From Stenotrophomonas maltophilia (lineage in GTDB: Bacteria; Pseudomonadota; Gammaproteobacteria; Xanthomonadales; Xanthomonadaceae): a stretch of DNA of 64,000 nt. The notes below the pieces were generated by a model that did not search any database, had not been told where the DNA came from, and saw only the letters and a list, made by a program, of their open reading frames with translations. Each line of letters opens with the position of its first letter. Positions within the stretch are counted from its first letter, which is position 1. The translations under genes were made by a program, and so were the position numbers. Below, one piece after another: positions 1-7,687 of the stretch. The stretch covers positions 1-64,000 of the forward strand of contig NZ_RXLZ01000003.1 in NCBI RefSeq assembly GCF_003970865.1, read 5' to 3'.

Positions 1-150
1 GGCGGCGGAGAGGGTGAGATGTTAGCAGCGGCAGGGGGTGGCGGGGGGGCGCTGCAACTCCCGCCATGTACGCTGGTCCGCCGCAGCCAGGGGGCTCAAG
101 CCCCCAGCCAACCCACCCTCCCGGCCACAGACAATTTCCTGCGCACCGCG
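1..150 (-). repeat. Structured intergenic element, copy B
   Basis: There is no convincing gene in the first 456 bases. Read on the minus strand, 1-150 has the same order of parts as the element at 249-368: a GGGTGGGT-containing left arm, a central palindrome (gggggctcaagccccc at about 91-106), the phrase ACATGGCGGGAGTTGCAGCG, and a C-rich right arm. The arms match each other less well than in the other copy. The two copies face opposite ways. The element may continue to the left of the window. The family is inferred from this comparison only. Confidence 0.45.
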
Positions 151-199
151 GGAAGATCAAAAGAAAAATCAAAAGCAAAACGCGGTTCTTCAGGCATTC

Positions 200-223
200 G
201 TGTCGACCAAGGTCGACACCTAC
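200..223 (-). repeat. SMAG-like GTAG palindrome
   Basis: On the minus strand this is GTAG followed by a short perfect palindrome (GTGTCGACCTTGGTCGACAC). The form matches the REP-like SMAG repeats of S. maltophilia. It lies between the two larger structured elements of this gap. Confidence 0.75.
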
Positions 224-248
224 CAGAGCAGAACGCCGTTCCGACAGA

Positions 249-368
249 CCGCGGGAATCTGTCGAAGGCGGGGTGGGTCCGGTTGAGGGGGCGTGAGCCG
301 CATGGATGCGGCGACCGAGCTTACATGGACGTACTTGCAGCGTCCCCCTCAACCGGACCCACCCCGCC
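249..368 (+). repeat. Structured intergenic element, copy A, with 25-bp perfect inverted repeat
   Basis: Bases 267-291 and 344-368 are exact reverse complements over 25 bp. They enclose a 52-nt loop that carries its own small hairpin (GCCGCATGGATGCGGC, about 297-312) and the phrase ACATGGACGTACTTGCAGCG. The leading stretch cgcgggaatctgtcgaa recurs at about 3972 beside other repeats. No protein-coding signal is seen. It could be a mobile repeat or an RNA with a long stem. Confidence 0.6.
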
Positions 369-456
369 ACCCCACGGAATGCAGGCTTTTGCCGTTGACG
401 TTGACGTTGATTGCAGCGGGTGCAGGGCTGCAAGCCCTGCCGGAACCCCACATCAC

Positions 457-1617
457 TCAGCAGGCCTCAGCCACCGCAGCGCGCGGACGCCCCAGCCACG
501 CCAGCAGCAACCCCGATGCCGCCAGCAGGCCACCGGCCACCGGAATCGCCGCGTAACCCAACCCCGAGCTGATCACCGCACCACCCAGCGCCGCACCCAC
601 CGCATTGCCCAGGTTGAACGCACCCACGTTGATCGACGACGCCAGGCCCGGCGCCTCGCTGGCCACCTGCATCACCCGGATCTGCAGCGGCGGCACGAGG
701 GCGAAGGTCGCCGCACCGAACAGCAGTACACCGAGCGCCGCGGTGGCGTGACTCATGAAGGCCAGCGGCAGCATGAACATCAGCACGGCCAGGACCGCCA
801 GCAGGATGCGGGTGGCACCATCGAGCGACCAGTCGGCCATGCGCCCGCCGATGCCGTTGCCGAAGGTGAAGCCGATACCGATCAGGGCGAGCGACATCGC
901 GATGAAGGCGTTGGAGGCACCGGTCAGCTCGGTCAGCACCGGCGCCACGTAGGTGTAGAGGGTGAACATCGCGCCGGCGCCAAGCACGGTGGTGGCCATC
1001 GCCAGCAGCACCTGCGGCTGCAGGATCGCCTTCAGTTCGCGGCGCACGTCCGGGCGCGGCCCCGGTGCAGATGCCGGCAGCGCGAAGCCGAGCGCGGTGA
1101 TCGCGACCAGGCCCAGCACCGCAGTACCGGCGAAGGACAGGCGCCAGCCCAGCTGCTGGCCCACCCAGGTGGCCAGCGGCACGCCACCGATATTGGCGAT
1201 GGTCAGGCCCATGAACATGGTGGCCACGGCCGCGGCCTGCTTTTCCTTCGGTACCAGGCTGGCGGCGACCACCGCACCGATGCCGAAGAAGGCACCGTGA
1301 TTGAGGCTGGTGACCAGGCGCGACAGCAACAGCAGGCCGTAGTTCGGGGCCAGTGCCGAGAGCAGGTTGCCGACCACGAAGATCGACATCAGCAGCATCA
1401 GCGCGGTGCGCTTGCCGAACCGTCCCATCAGCAGGGTCATCACCGGGGCACCCAGCATCACGCCCACGGCGTAGGCGGTGATCAGCATGCCGGCGGTGGG
1501 AATGCCCACGCCCACGCCGTCGGCGATGACCGGCAACAGGCCCATCGGCGCAAACTCGGTGGTTCCGATGGCGAAGGCGCCGACGGCAAGCGCCAGCAAG
1601 GCGGCTCTGGAATTCAT
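457..1617 (-). CDS. MFS transporter, DHA1 (YdhP/AraJ-like) family
   Basis: This is a 386-residue inner-membrane protein with about 12 hydrophobic segments. The first helix has the TTEFAPMGLLP signature of drug:H+ antiporter family 1, and the loop between helices 2 and 3 has the MFS motif (GAPVMTLLMGRFGKR, about residues 57-71). The ATG at 1617 was chosen because an AGGAAACC ribosome site precedes it and the helix-1 signature follows within 25 residues; the frame stays open upstream but has no supporting features. It is transcribed alone. The substrate cannot be told from sequence, and efflux of a small molecule by proton antiport is a family inference. Confidence 0.85.
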   Translation of the reverse strand: MNSRAALLALAVGAFAIGTTEFAPMGLLPVIADGVGVGIPTAGMLITAYAVGVMLGAPVMTLLMGRFGKRTALMLLMSIFVVGNLLSALAPNYGLLLLSRLVTSLNHGAFFGIGAVVAASLVPKEKQAAAVATMFMGLTIANIGGVPLATWVGQQLGWRLSFAGTAVLGLVAITALGFALPASAPGPRPDVRRELKAILQPQVLLAMATTVLGAGAMFTLYTYVAPVLTELTGASNAFIAMSLALIGIGFTFGNGIGGRMADWSLDGATRILLAVLAVLMFMLPLAFMSHATAALGVLLFGAATFALVPPLQIRVMQVASEAPGLASSINVGAFNLGNAVGAALGGAVISSGLGYAAIPVAGGLLAASGLLLAWLGRPRAAVAEAC

Positions 1618-1790
1618 GGGAGGGTTTCCTGGGGGCGGGAATCGGGAGTGCGTAGCCTGCGCGCTTTGCTGTAGCGGATTAAGCCTCGCCCCGGGAAAAC
1701 ACTGTTGATCCTGGTTCACAAGTGGAGGCCGGAACCCCGCCACAGGTGCAAAAACCGCAGCGCCGTAGCAGAGCCGGGCCCCCACAACGC

Positions 1791-1817
1791 AGAACCCCCG
1801 GCCAGGCCGGGGGTTCT
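1791..1817 (-). terminator. Hairpin downstream of the TerC-family gene
   Basis: The two 13-base arms are exact complements (AGAACCCCCGGCC and its reverse) around one base. It lies 27 bp past the TerC stop codon. No long T-run follows on the minus strand, so it may terminate weakly or only protect the 3' end. Confidence 0.55.
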
Positions 1818-1843
1818 GAGGGACTCACACGCCAGCGGCGCGC

Positions 1844-2593
1844 TTACCAGTCGCCGGCACCCGGCACGTGGTGTTCGCGTGCGCGGCGGCGCATCAGCAG
1901 GTTCAGCCACTCCACCAGCACCGAGAAGCCCATGGCGGCGTAGATGTAAGGCTTGGGAATGTGCACGTCCAGGCCATCCAGGATCAGCACCGCACCGATC
2001 AGCAGGATGAAGGCCAGGGCCAGCATCTTCACGGTCGGGTTGGCGTCGATGAAGCGGCCCAGCGGGTTGGCGGCCAGCAGCATCACCGCCACCGACAGCA
2101 GGATCGCGGCGACCATCACCGGCACGTGGTCAGCGATGCCGACCGCGGTGATCACCGAGTCCAGCGAGAACACAATGTCGATGACCGCGATCTGCGCGAT
2201 CACGTAGCCGAACACGGCCGAGGTCTTGGTCGTGCTCGGATCTTCATCCTCGCCACCGGTGATCATTTCCCTGATCTCCATCCAACCCTTGATGATCAGG
2301 AACAGGCCACCAACGATCAGCACCAGGTCGCGGATGGAAATGCCCATGCCGGCCACGGTGAACAGGTTCGCCTGCATGTGCGCCAGGTACGCCAGCGATA
2401 CCAGCAGGCCGATACGGGTGATACAGGCCACCGCGATGCCGAGCCGGCGCGCGAACGGGCGGCGGTGCTCTGGCAGCTTGCTGACGGCGATGGAGATGAA
2501 CACCAGGTTGTCGATGCCGAGCACGATTTCCAGCGCGCTCAGCGTGAACAGGGTCAACCAGACATTCGGATCGGCAAGAAACTCAAGGGACAT
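1844..2593 (-). CDS. TerC family integral membrane protein (YgdQ-like)
   Basis: This 249-residue protein has about seven membrane segments and the TerC-family acidic motifs: ALEIVLGIDNLVFI near residues 20-33 and IVFSLDSVITAVG near 140-152. Members are linked to manganese or other metal export and tellurium resistance, often at the point of protein insertion. The specific ion here is unknown. It follows dgkA by 29 bp on the same strand, so the two may share a transcript. The ATG at 2593 begins a typical family N-terminus. E. coli YgdQ is the closest kind of relative I recognise. Confidence 0.85.
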   Translation of the reverse strand: MSLEFLADPNVWLTLFTLSALEIVLGIDNLVFISIAVSKLPEHRRPFARRLGIAVACITRIGLLVSLAYLAHMQANLFTVAGMGISIRDLVLIVGGLFLIIKGWMEIREMITGGEDEDPSTTKTSAVFGYVIAQIAVIDIVFSLDSVITAVGIADHVPVMVAAILLSVAVMLLAANPLGRFIDANPTVKMLALAFILLIGAVLILDGLDVHIPKPYIYAAMGFSVLVEWLNLLMRRRAREHHVPGAGDW

Positions 2594-2622
2594 GGGAAGT
2601 CTTCAACAAGGGGGAATGGGGA

Positions 2623-3018
2623 TCAGCCGTAATTGCCGGCCATTGCATGCGGGACCACGACCAGCGCCCAGCACAGAAGCACGTTCATCATCAGCACGAA
2701 GACCGCCGCCGAGCCCATGTCCTTGGCGCGGCCGGCCAGCTCGTGGATCTCGCTGCCGTAACGTTCGATCACCGCTTCGATGGCCGAGTTGGCCAGTTCC
2801 ATCGCCAGCACCAGCAGCATCGAGCCGATCAGCAGCGCGCGCTCGACCGGGGTCTGGCCCAGCCAGATCGCGACCGGGGCCAGCAGGATCAGCAGGTAGA
2901 CCTCCAGCCGGAACGAGGACTCATGCAGCCAGGCGGCGCGCAGGCCCTGCCAGGACCAGCGGGCGGCCTGGAAGATGCGGCGCGGGCCGCGGGGCAGATG
3001 GCCGAACTGATCAGCCAC
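2623..3018 (-). CDS. dgkA: Diacylglycerol kinase
   Basis: It phosphorylates diacylglycerol to phosphatidate in the inner membrane and so recycles lipid left by glucan or LPS modification. The DgkA signature ANSAIEAVIERYGSEIHEL is present, followed by AGRAKDMGSAAV, and there are three membrane helices. The first catalytic-domain helix (RWSWQGLRAAWLHE) is also clear. Two in-frame GTG starts exist, at 3018 (131 residues) and 3069 (148 residues). I chose 3018 because it matches the family length near 120-130 residues. Neither has a clear ribosome site. The TerC gene follows by 29 bp. Confidence 0.88.
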   Translation of the reverse strand: MADQFGHLPRGPRRIFQAARWSWQGLRAAWLHESSFRLEVYLLILLAPVAIWLGQTPVERALLIGSMLLVLAMELANSAIEAVIERYGSEIHELAGRAKDMGSAAVFVLMMNVLLCWALVVVPHAMAGNYG

Positions 3019-3195
3019 GGGTGGAACATCCAGCAACAGGGGCGCGGCGCAGCGACCGCTCAGACGCACGGCAGGGAATCATGGGTGCACAGGGATAGGC
3101 AGATGGCCGCCATTTTGCCACAAGGCCGCCAGCCGCATCCCGGCACCGGCCCGGTGAATGGACTGCCAGGGGCAAGCCCCGGCCCGCCCCAGCTT

Positions 3196-3201
3196 CTATG
3201 A
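3196..3201 (+). promoter_or_regulatory. -10-like hexamer TATGAT before the SGNH hydrolase
   Basis: TATGAT lies 30 bp before the ATG at 3232, with a GGAG ribosome site between. No good -35 is visible. Confidence 0.4.
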
Positions 3202-3231
3202 TGGCTTCCCCCTTCCCTGCTGGAGCGCCTG

Positions 3232-3933
3232 ATGTCCCGTCGCCGTACCTGCCTGCTGATGCTGGGCCTGCTGACCGCCGCACCGCTTGCCCAGGCGCTG
3301 AGCCCGGCCAAGCCGCCGCGCGTGCCCGAGCAGGTCTCCAACGTGGCCTGGGCCGGCGACATGGCCCACTTCGCCAGCGCCGACCAGGCCAGCCCACCGC
3401 CACGGGGCGGCATCGAGTTCATCGGCAGCTCCTCGATCCGCATGTGGGAAGGCCTGGCAGCCGACTTCCCCGGCCAGCCGGTGTTCAACCGTGGCTTCGG
3501 CGGTTCGGAAGTGCGCGACAGCACCTGGTATGCCGACCGCATCGTGGTGCCGTATGCACCGTGCAAGGTGTTCTTCTACGCCGGTGACAACGACCTCAAC
3601 AGCGGCCGCAGTGCCGTGCAGGTGCGCGACGATGTGGTTGCCTTCGTGCAGCGCGTGCATCGCGACCTGCCGAAGACCAGGGTCGAGTACCTGTCGATCA
3701 AGCCGAGCCCGTCGCGTGCGCATCTGCTGCCGGCGATCAACGAAGCCAATACGCTGATCAAGGCGGCGCTGGCCAAGCTGCCCAACACCGGTTTCACCGA
3801 CGTCTACACACCGATGCTCGGCACCGATGGCCAGCCGGATGCGTCGCTGTTCCGCGAGGACATGCTGCACATGACCCCGGCCGGGTATGCGATCTGGACC
3901 AGGGCGCTGGCGCCGAAGGTCAACTGCAACTGA
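3232..3933 (+). CDS. Exported SGNH/GDSL-type hydrolase
   Basis: This 233-residue protein has a cleavable signal peptide (MSRRRTCLLMLGLLTAAPLAQA). SGNH blocks follow in order: IEFIGSSSIRMW (nucleophile block, with GSSS in place of the usual GDS), NRGFGGSEVRD, YAGDNDL (the GxND block) and DMLHMTPAGYAIW (the DxxH block). It is probably a periplasmic esterase or carbohydrate deacetylase. The substrate is unknown. It stands alone between dgkA and the two-component system. The ATG at 3232 has a GGAG site 5-8 bp upstream. Confidence 0.85.
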   Translation: MSRRRTCLLMLGLLTAAPLAQALSPAKPPRVPEQVSNVAWAGDMAHFASADQASPPPRGGIEFIGSSSIRMWEGLAADFPGQPVFNRGFGGSEVRDSTWYADRIVVPYAPCKVFFYAGDNDLNSGRSAVQVRDDVVAFVQRVHRDLPKTRVEYLSIKPSPSRAHLLPAINEANTLIKAALAKLPNTGFTDVYTPMLGTDGQPDASLFREDMLHMTPAGYAIWTRALAPKVNCN

Positions 3934-3940
3934 GCAACCC

Positions 3941-3964
3941 CATCCACGCATGGCGTGGACCTAC
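3941..3964 (-). repeat. SMAG-like GTAG palindrome
   Basis: On the minus strand this is GTAG followed by GTCCACGCCATGCGTGGATG. It starts 8 bp after the hydrolase stop codon. Confidence 0.8.
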
Positions 3965-3970
3965 TGCGGA

Positions 3971-3996
3971 TCGCGGGAAACTGTCGAAGACGGGGC
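3971..3996 (+). repeat. Fragment related to the element at 249-276
   Basis: The stretch cgcgggaaactgtcgaagac with following gggg differs at only two positions from the left end of the element at 249-276. The remainder of that element is absent here; a SMAG unit follows at once. Confidence 0.5.
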
Positions 3997-3997
3997 G

Positions 3998-4072
3998 GTA
4001 GATGCCAACCTTGGTTGGCATGGGGCACCGGCGTGAATCCTGTTGAAAGCGCCGACCAAGGTCGGTATCTAC
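3998..4072. repeat. Two SMAG-like palindromes in opposite orientation
   Basis: The plus-strand unit is at 3998-4021 (GTAGATGCCAACCTTGGTTG and CAT). The minus-strand unit is at 4049-4072 (GTAGATACCGACCTTGGTCG and GCGC). The pair sits past the histidine kinase stop codon and could fold into a larger stem. Confidence 0.8.
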
Positions 4073-4091
4073 CGAGGCAGCAGGTGCCGCG

Positions 4092-5363
4092 TCAGCGGAA
4101 GATCACCGTGGCCTCGGTGCCCTGACCCGGCTCGCTGGCCAGGCTGACCTTCCAGCCGAAGCGATCGCACAGCCGGCGCACGATCGACAGGCCCAGGCCG
4201 GTGCCCTGCGGGCGGCTCGGCTCGGCGCGGTAGAACGGCTCGAAGGCCCGCGACAGCGCGTCGGCCGACATGCCGATACCGGTATCGCGCACCACCACCC
4301 GGTCGTTGTGCACATGCACGTCGATGCGCCCCTCATCGGTGTAGCTGCACGCGTTGCGCACCAGGTTGCTGACCACCACCTGCAGCACCCGCGGCGGCGC
4401 ATGCAGCTGCACCGGGCCATCGCTGTGCAGGTGCACCGACACCGGGCGCGTACCCAGCAACTCGTTGGCGTTGTCCACTTCGTAGCGGACGATGTCATTG
4501 ACGTCGAACAGCTCGACCTGGGGCTCGACGTCGGCCTCGCGGGCCAGGATCAGGAAGGCATCGATCACCGCCTCCATGTCACGGCCGGCACGCTGGATGC
4601 GCTGCAGGCTGCGGCGCAGGCGCGGCTCCAGGCTGTCATCGCCCAGTGCCATGTCGCTGGCGACGCGGATGACGGTCAGCGGCGTGCGCAGCTCATGGCT
4701 GGCATCACGGGTGAAATTGCGCTCGCGCGCCACATGCGCGCTGACCCGGTTGGCCAGCGAATGCAGTGCGGCCGCCAGCTGCCGGGTCTCGCCCTGCATG
4801 TCCGCCGGCAGCTTGTTCGGCTCCAGGTCGGCCGCCTCCGGGTGGCCCGGGTCCCAGCGTGAGACGCGCCGCGCCAGCCAGTTCACCGGCGACACCAGGC
4901 GCTTGGAAGCACGATAGGTGACCCAGCTGGCGCCATACACCGCCAGCAGGGTCAGCAGCACCGGCACGATGCCGAACCAGAACGCCAGCATCTCCGCGCG
5001 CGAACGCAGGAATACCAGATACAGGCGGCCGGCCGGGCGCACATCGACCAGCACCAGCTGGTCGTCCCCACGCAGTTCGTGGAAGCCCGGCTCCAGGTTG
5101 CGCAGGTTGGCCGGCAACGACAGGGCCGACTGCCCGCTTTCCAGCAGGTAGCCACGGATGTTCTGGGTGTTGGGTGGCGGCTGCACCGGCGAGGCCTCGT
5201 GCAGCGTCCAGAAGTACGCCGCCTCCTCGCGCAGGGCGGCGCCGACCAGGCTGTGCTTGATCACCAGCGAAACCAGCCACGCACCGAGCAGGATGCCCAG
5301 GCTGGCCAGCACTGCCTGCAGGATGAAAGCGATACGGATCTTGCGCGGCAGGCCGTGCGGCAT
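4092..5363 (-). CDS. Sensor histidine kinase, ColS-like
   Basis: This 423-residue inner-membrane sensor has a helix near residues 12-35, a periplasmic sensor region to about 125, a second helix near 128-150, and a HisKA domain with phosphoacceptor His223 in FTRDASHELRTPLTVI. The ATPase domain has an N box (VVSNLVRNACSYT), G1 (RDTGIGMS) and G2 (GTGLGLSIV). All key motifs are intact. It is the partner of the response regulator upstream at 5519-6232 on the same strand, with a 155-bp gap. The resemblance to Pseudomonas and Xanthomonas ColS (membrane and metal stress) is from the partner's sequence and general layout, so the stimulus is not established. Confidence 0.85.
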   Translation of the reverse strand: MPHGLPRKIRIAFILQAVLASLGILLGAWLVSLVIKHSLVGAALREEAAYFWTLHEASPVQPPPNTQNIRGYLLESGQSALSLPANLRNLEPGFHELRGDDQLVLVDVRPAGRLYLVFLRSRAEMLAFWFGIVPVLLTLLAVYGASWVTYRASKRLVSPVNWLARRVSRWDPGHPEAADLEPNKLPADMQGETRQLAAALHSLANRVSAHVARERNFTRDASHELRTPLTVIRVASDMALGDDSLEPRLRRSLQRIQRAGRDMEAVIDAFLILAREADVEPQVELFDVNDIVRYEVDNANELLGTRPVSVHLHSDGPVQLHAPPRVLQVVVSNLVRNACSYTDEGRIDVHVHNDRVVVRDTGIGMSADALSRAFEPFYRAEPSRPQGTGLGLSIVRRLCDRFGWKVSLASEPGQGTEATVIFR

Positions 5364-5518
5364 TGCGGGGTCCCGGTCAGAGCGCTGCGATTATAGGCAG
5401 CGCACCGCGCCGTTGGGATGCACGGGCGATGACCGGCGGCACTGCCGGACGGTCATCCCCTGCCCTTGTGCCCGGCCGCAGCCCGGCCCGGCCTGCGGCT
5501 GCACCGGCGCGGGCCTGC

Positions 5519-6232
5519 TCAGGCCATCGGCTGGGCGATGTCGGCAATGCGGTAGCCGGCACTCTGCACGGTATGCAGCAGCGGACGGTCGAACGGCTTG
5601 TCGATGATCTTGCGCAGGTTGTACAGGTGGCTGCGCAGGGTGTCCGAATCCGGCAGGCCGTTGCCCCAGATCTCGCGTTCGATCTCCTGGCGGGTGACCA
5701 CGCGCGGCGATTCGCGCATCAGGATGGTCAGCAGGCGCAGGCCGATCGGCGACAGCTGCAGCTCGGTACCGGCACGGGTGGCACGCATGCTGACCGGATC
5801 GAGCACCAGGTCGGCGACCTTCAGCACTTCCGAACCGACCTGGCGACGCTCGCGGCGGATCAGCGCGCGCAGGCGGGCTTCCAGCTCCTGGATCGCGAAC
5901 GGCTTGGTCAGGTAGTCATCGGCGCCGAAACCGAGGCCGGTGAGCTTGTCGTCCAGCGTGTCGCGTGCCGTGAGCATCAGCACCGGGGTGGACTTGCGCG
6001 CATCGTTGCGCAGGCGACGGCACACTTCGATGCCATCCAGGCGCGGCAACATCAAGTCGAGCACCACGACGTCATAGCTGTTTTCCGCCGCAAGGCGGTA
6101 GCCATCCAGGCCGTCCTGTGCATAGTCGACTTCGAAGCCGCGACCTTCCAGGTACTCCCCGATCATCTCGGAGATGTTGCGGTTGTCTTCGACCACCAGC
6201 ACCAAGCCGGAGGTCTCCTTCGTCTGACGCAT
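5519..6232 (-). CDS. Response regulator, OmpR/PhoB type (ColR-like)
   Basis: This 237-residue regulator has a receiver domain (phosphoacceptor Asp59 in VVVLDLMLP, conserved Lys110 in YLTKPF) followed by a winged-helix DNA-binding domain. The C-terminus (SDTLRSHLYNLRKIIDKPFD and LLHTVQSAGYRIAD) closely resembles Pseudomonas ColR. It is the first gene of a regulator-kinase pair. The start at 6232 is fixed by an AGAGGGAA ribosome site 7 bp before the ATG; an upstream in-frame start at 6265 would bypass it. A second ColR-like pair lies at 41.7-43.7 kb. Confidence 0.9.
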   Translation of the reverse strand: MRQTKETSGLVLVVEDNRNISEMIGEYLEGRGFEVDYAQDGLDGYRLAAENSYDVVVLDLMLPRLDGIEVCRRLRNDARKSTPVLMLTARDTLDDKLTGLGFGADDYLTKPFAIQELEARLRALIRRERRQVGSEVLKVADLVLDPVSMRATRAGTELQLSPIGLRLLTILMRESPRVVTRQEIEREIWGNGLPDSDTLRSHLYNLRKIIDKPFDRPLLHTVQSAGYRIADIAQPMA

Positions 6233-6319
6233 GTGATTCCCTCTAACTTCAGCTTTGTGAAACATGCCGGATCGACGGTGGACGCGATGTGAAGTTCCGT
6301 CAAGAGGGATGTAAATCGT

Positions 6320-6964
6320 TCAGAGCAGGGGGCGCAGCAGCGGCCAGACGTTGTCCAGCACCTTCGGCTGCGCCTGTGCGGTCGGGTGCAGGCCGTCGGC
6401 CTGCATCATGCCCGGTTGCAGCGCCACACCCTCCAGCAGGAAGGGCAGCAGCGGCACCTTGTACTGCGTGGCCAGCGCCTTGTAGGCCGCCGCCAGGCGC
6501 TGGCGATAGGCTGGCCCGTAATTGGGCGGCACGTCGATGCCCAGCAGCAGCACCTTGGCACCTGCCTTCTGGCTGGCCTGCACCATCTTTTCCAGGTTGC
6601 CCTGCACCTGCGCCGGGGTCAGCCCGCGCAGTGCGTCATTGCCGCCGAGGGCAATCACCACCACGGTCGGGTTTTCCTTCGCCAGCAGGCCCGGCAGGCG
6701 GGTCAGCGCGCCGGCGGTGGTTTCCCCGCTCATGCTGGCGTTGACGATGCGCGCCGGGGTTTTCGACTGCTGCCTGACCCGCTGCTGCAGCAGGCTGACC
6801 CAGCCGGCGTCGGCGGGGATATTGTGGGCTGCACTGAGGCTGTCGCCGAGGACCAGCACGGTGCCGGCCGGACCTTTGGCACAGGCCAGCCCGGGCAGCA
6901 GCAGGAACCCTAGCAGCAGCACCATCATCACGCCGGCTCGCCGGCTCCATCCCGTCTTGCGCAT
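6320..6964 (-). CDS. tesA: Arylesterase / thioesterase I / lysophospholipase L1
   Basis: This periplasmic SGNH hydrolase of 214 residues has a signal peptide (residues 1-29) and all four blocks: VLVLGDSLSAAHNI (Ser nucleophile near residue 42), MSGETTAGA, ALGGNDALRG and DGLHPTAQAQ. TesA-type enzymes hydrolyse acyl thioesters, aryl esters and lysophospholipids. The start at 6964 has a GAGGAG ribosome site. It is divergent from the ybbA-ybbP exporter with almost no intergenic space, the same arrangement as tesA-ybbA in E. coli, which supports the name. Confidence 0.9.
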   Translation of the reverse strand: MRKTGWSRRAGVMMVLLLGFLLLPGLACAKGPAGTVLVLGDSLSAAHNIPADAGWVSLLQQRVRQQSKTPARIVNASMSGETTAGALTRLPGLLAKENPTVVVIALGGNDALRGLTPAQVQGNLEKMVQASQKAGAKVLLLGIDVPPNYGPAYRQRLAAAYKALATQYKVPLLPFLLEGVALQPGMMQADGLHPTAQAQPKVLDNVWPLLRPLL

Positions 6965-7039
6965 TGGAGTCTCCTCATCGACAGCCTGTCCCCCCGCAGC
7001 GCGTCCGTTGCCATCGCCGTCGACCAGGTCGGCAAATCC

Positions 7040-7687
7040 GTGCAGGGCCCGGAGGGTGAAGTCCACATACTGGACAACATCACCCTGACCGTCCATGAAG
7101 GCACCAGCGCGGCCATCGTCGGCGCCTCCGGTTCCGGCAAGACCACCCTGCTCGGCCTGCTGGCCGGGCTGGACCTGCCCAGCCGCGGCCGCATCAGCCT
7201 GGCCGGGCACGACCTGGGAAACCTTGACGAGGAAGCACGGGCCCAGCTGCGCGCGCGTGAGGTCGGCTTCGTGTTCCAGAGCTTCCACCTGCTGCCGGCA
7301 CTGACCGCCGCCGAGAACGTCGCACTGCCACTGGAGCTGGCCGGCCGCGAGGACCGCGCGCGCGTCGATGAGGTGCTGGCCCAGGTCGGCCTGGCCCATC
7401 GCGCCCGCCACTACCCGCGCCAGCTGTCCGGCGGCGAGCAGCAGCGCGTGGCGCTGGCACGTGCCTTCGTCACCCGCCCGCGCATCCTGTTCGCCGATGA
7501 ACCGACCGGCTCGCTGGACCATGCCACCGGCCAGCACATCAGCGACCTGCTGTTCGAACTCAACGCCGGCAGCGGCACAACCCTGGTGCTGGTCACCCAC
7601 GACCTGCGCCTGGCCCAGCGCTGCCAGTACATCCACCGCATCGACAACGGCCAGCTGCTGCCGGTCGAGCGCGGGGCGCAGGCATGA
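7040..7687 (+). CDS. ybbA: ABC transporter ATP-binding protein, YbbA family
   Basis: The ATPase has Walker A (GASGSGKTT), the ABC signature (LSGGEQQRVALARA), Walker B (ILFADEPTGSLD) and a switch His (LVTHD). The block DEEARAQLRAREVGFVFQSF matches E. coli YbbA closely. The coordinates use the only ordinary start, a GTG at 7040, giving 215 residues. Homology clearly continues upstream: codons from about 7007 encode VAIAVDQVGKS, the usual first beta strand. The frame is open from 6914 to 7040 but has no ATG, GTG or TTG. A GGAG at 6966-6969 lies 7 bp before an ATC at 6977; a CTG is at 6986. The true start is probably one of these. The ybbP gene overlaps by 4 bp. Confidence 0.85.
   Translation: MQGPEGEVHILDNITLTVHEGTSAAIVGASGSGKTTLLGLLAGLDLPSRGRISLAGHDLGNLDEEARAQLRAREVGFVFQSFHLLPALTAAENVALPLELAGREDRARVDEVLAQVGLAHRARHYPRQLSGGEQQRVALARAFVTRPRILFADEPTGSLDHATGQHISDLLFELNAGSGTTLVLVTHDLRLAQRCQYIHRIDNGQLLPVERGAQA

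Noticed and set aside
392-411. Short GTTGAC tandem repeat (three units)
   Set aside because: Three 6-bp units are too few to support a regulatory or variable repeat, and the segment lies in a repeat-rich gap.
19-1674. 551-codon plus-strand open frame across the left-edge repeats and the MFS gene
   Set aside because: It runs through palindromic repeats and antisense to an MFS gene with normal membrane segments. The predicted product is low-complexity.
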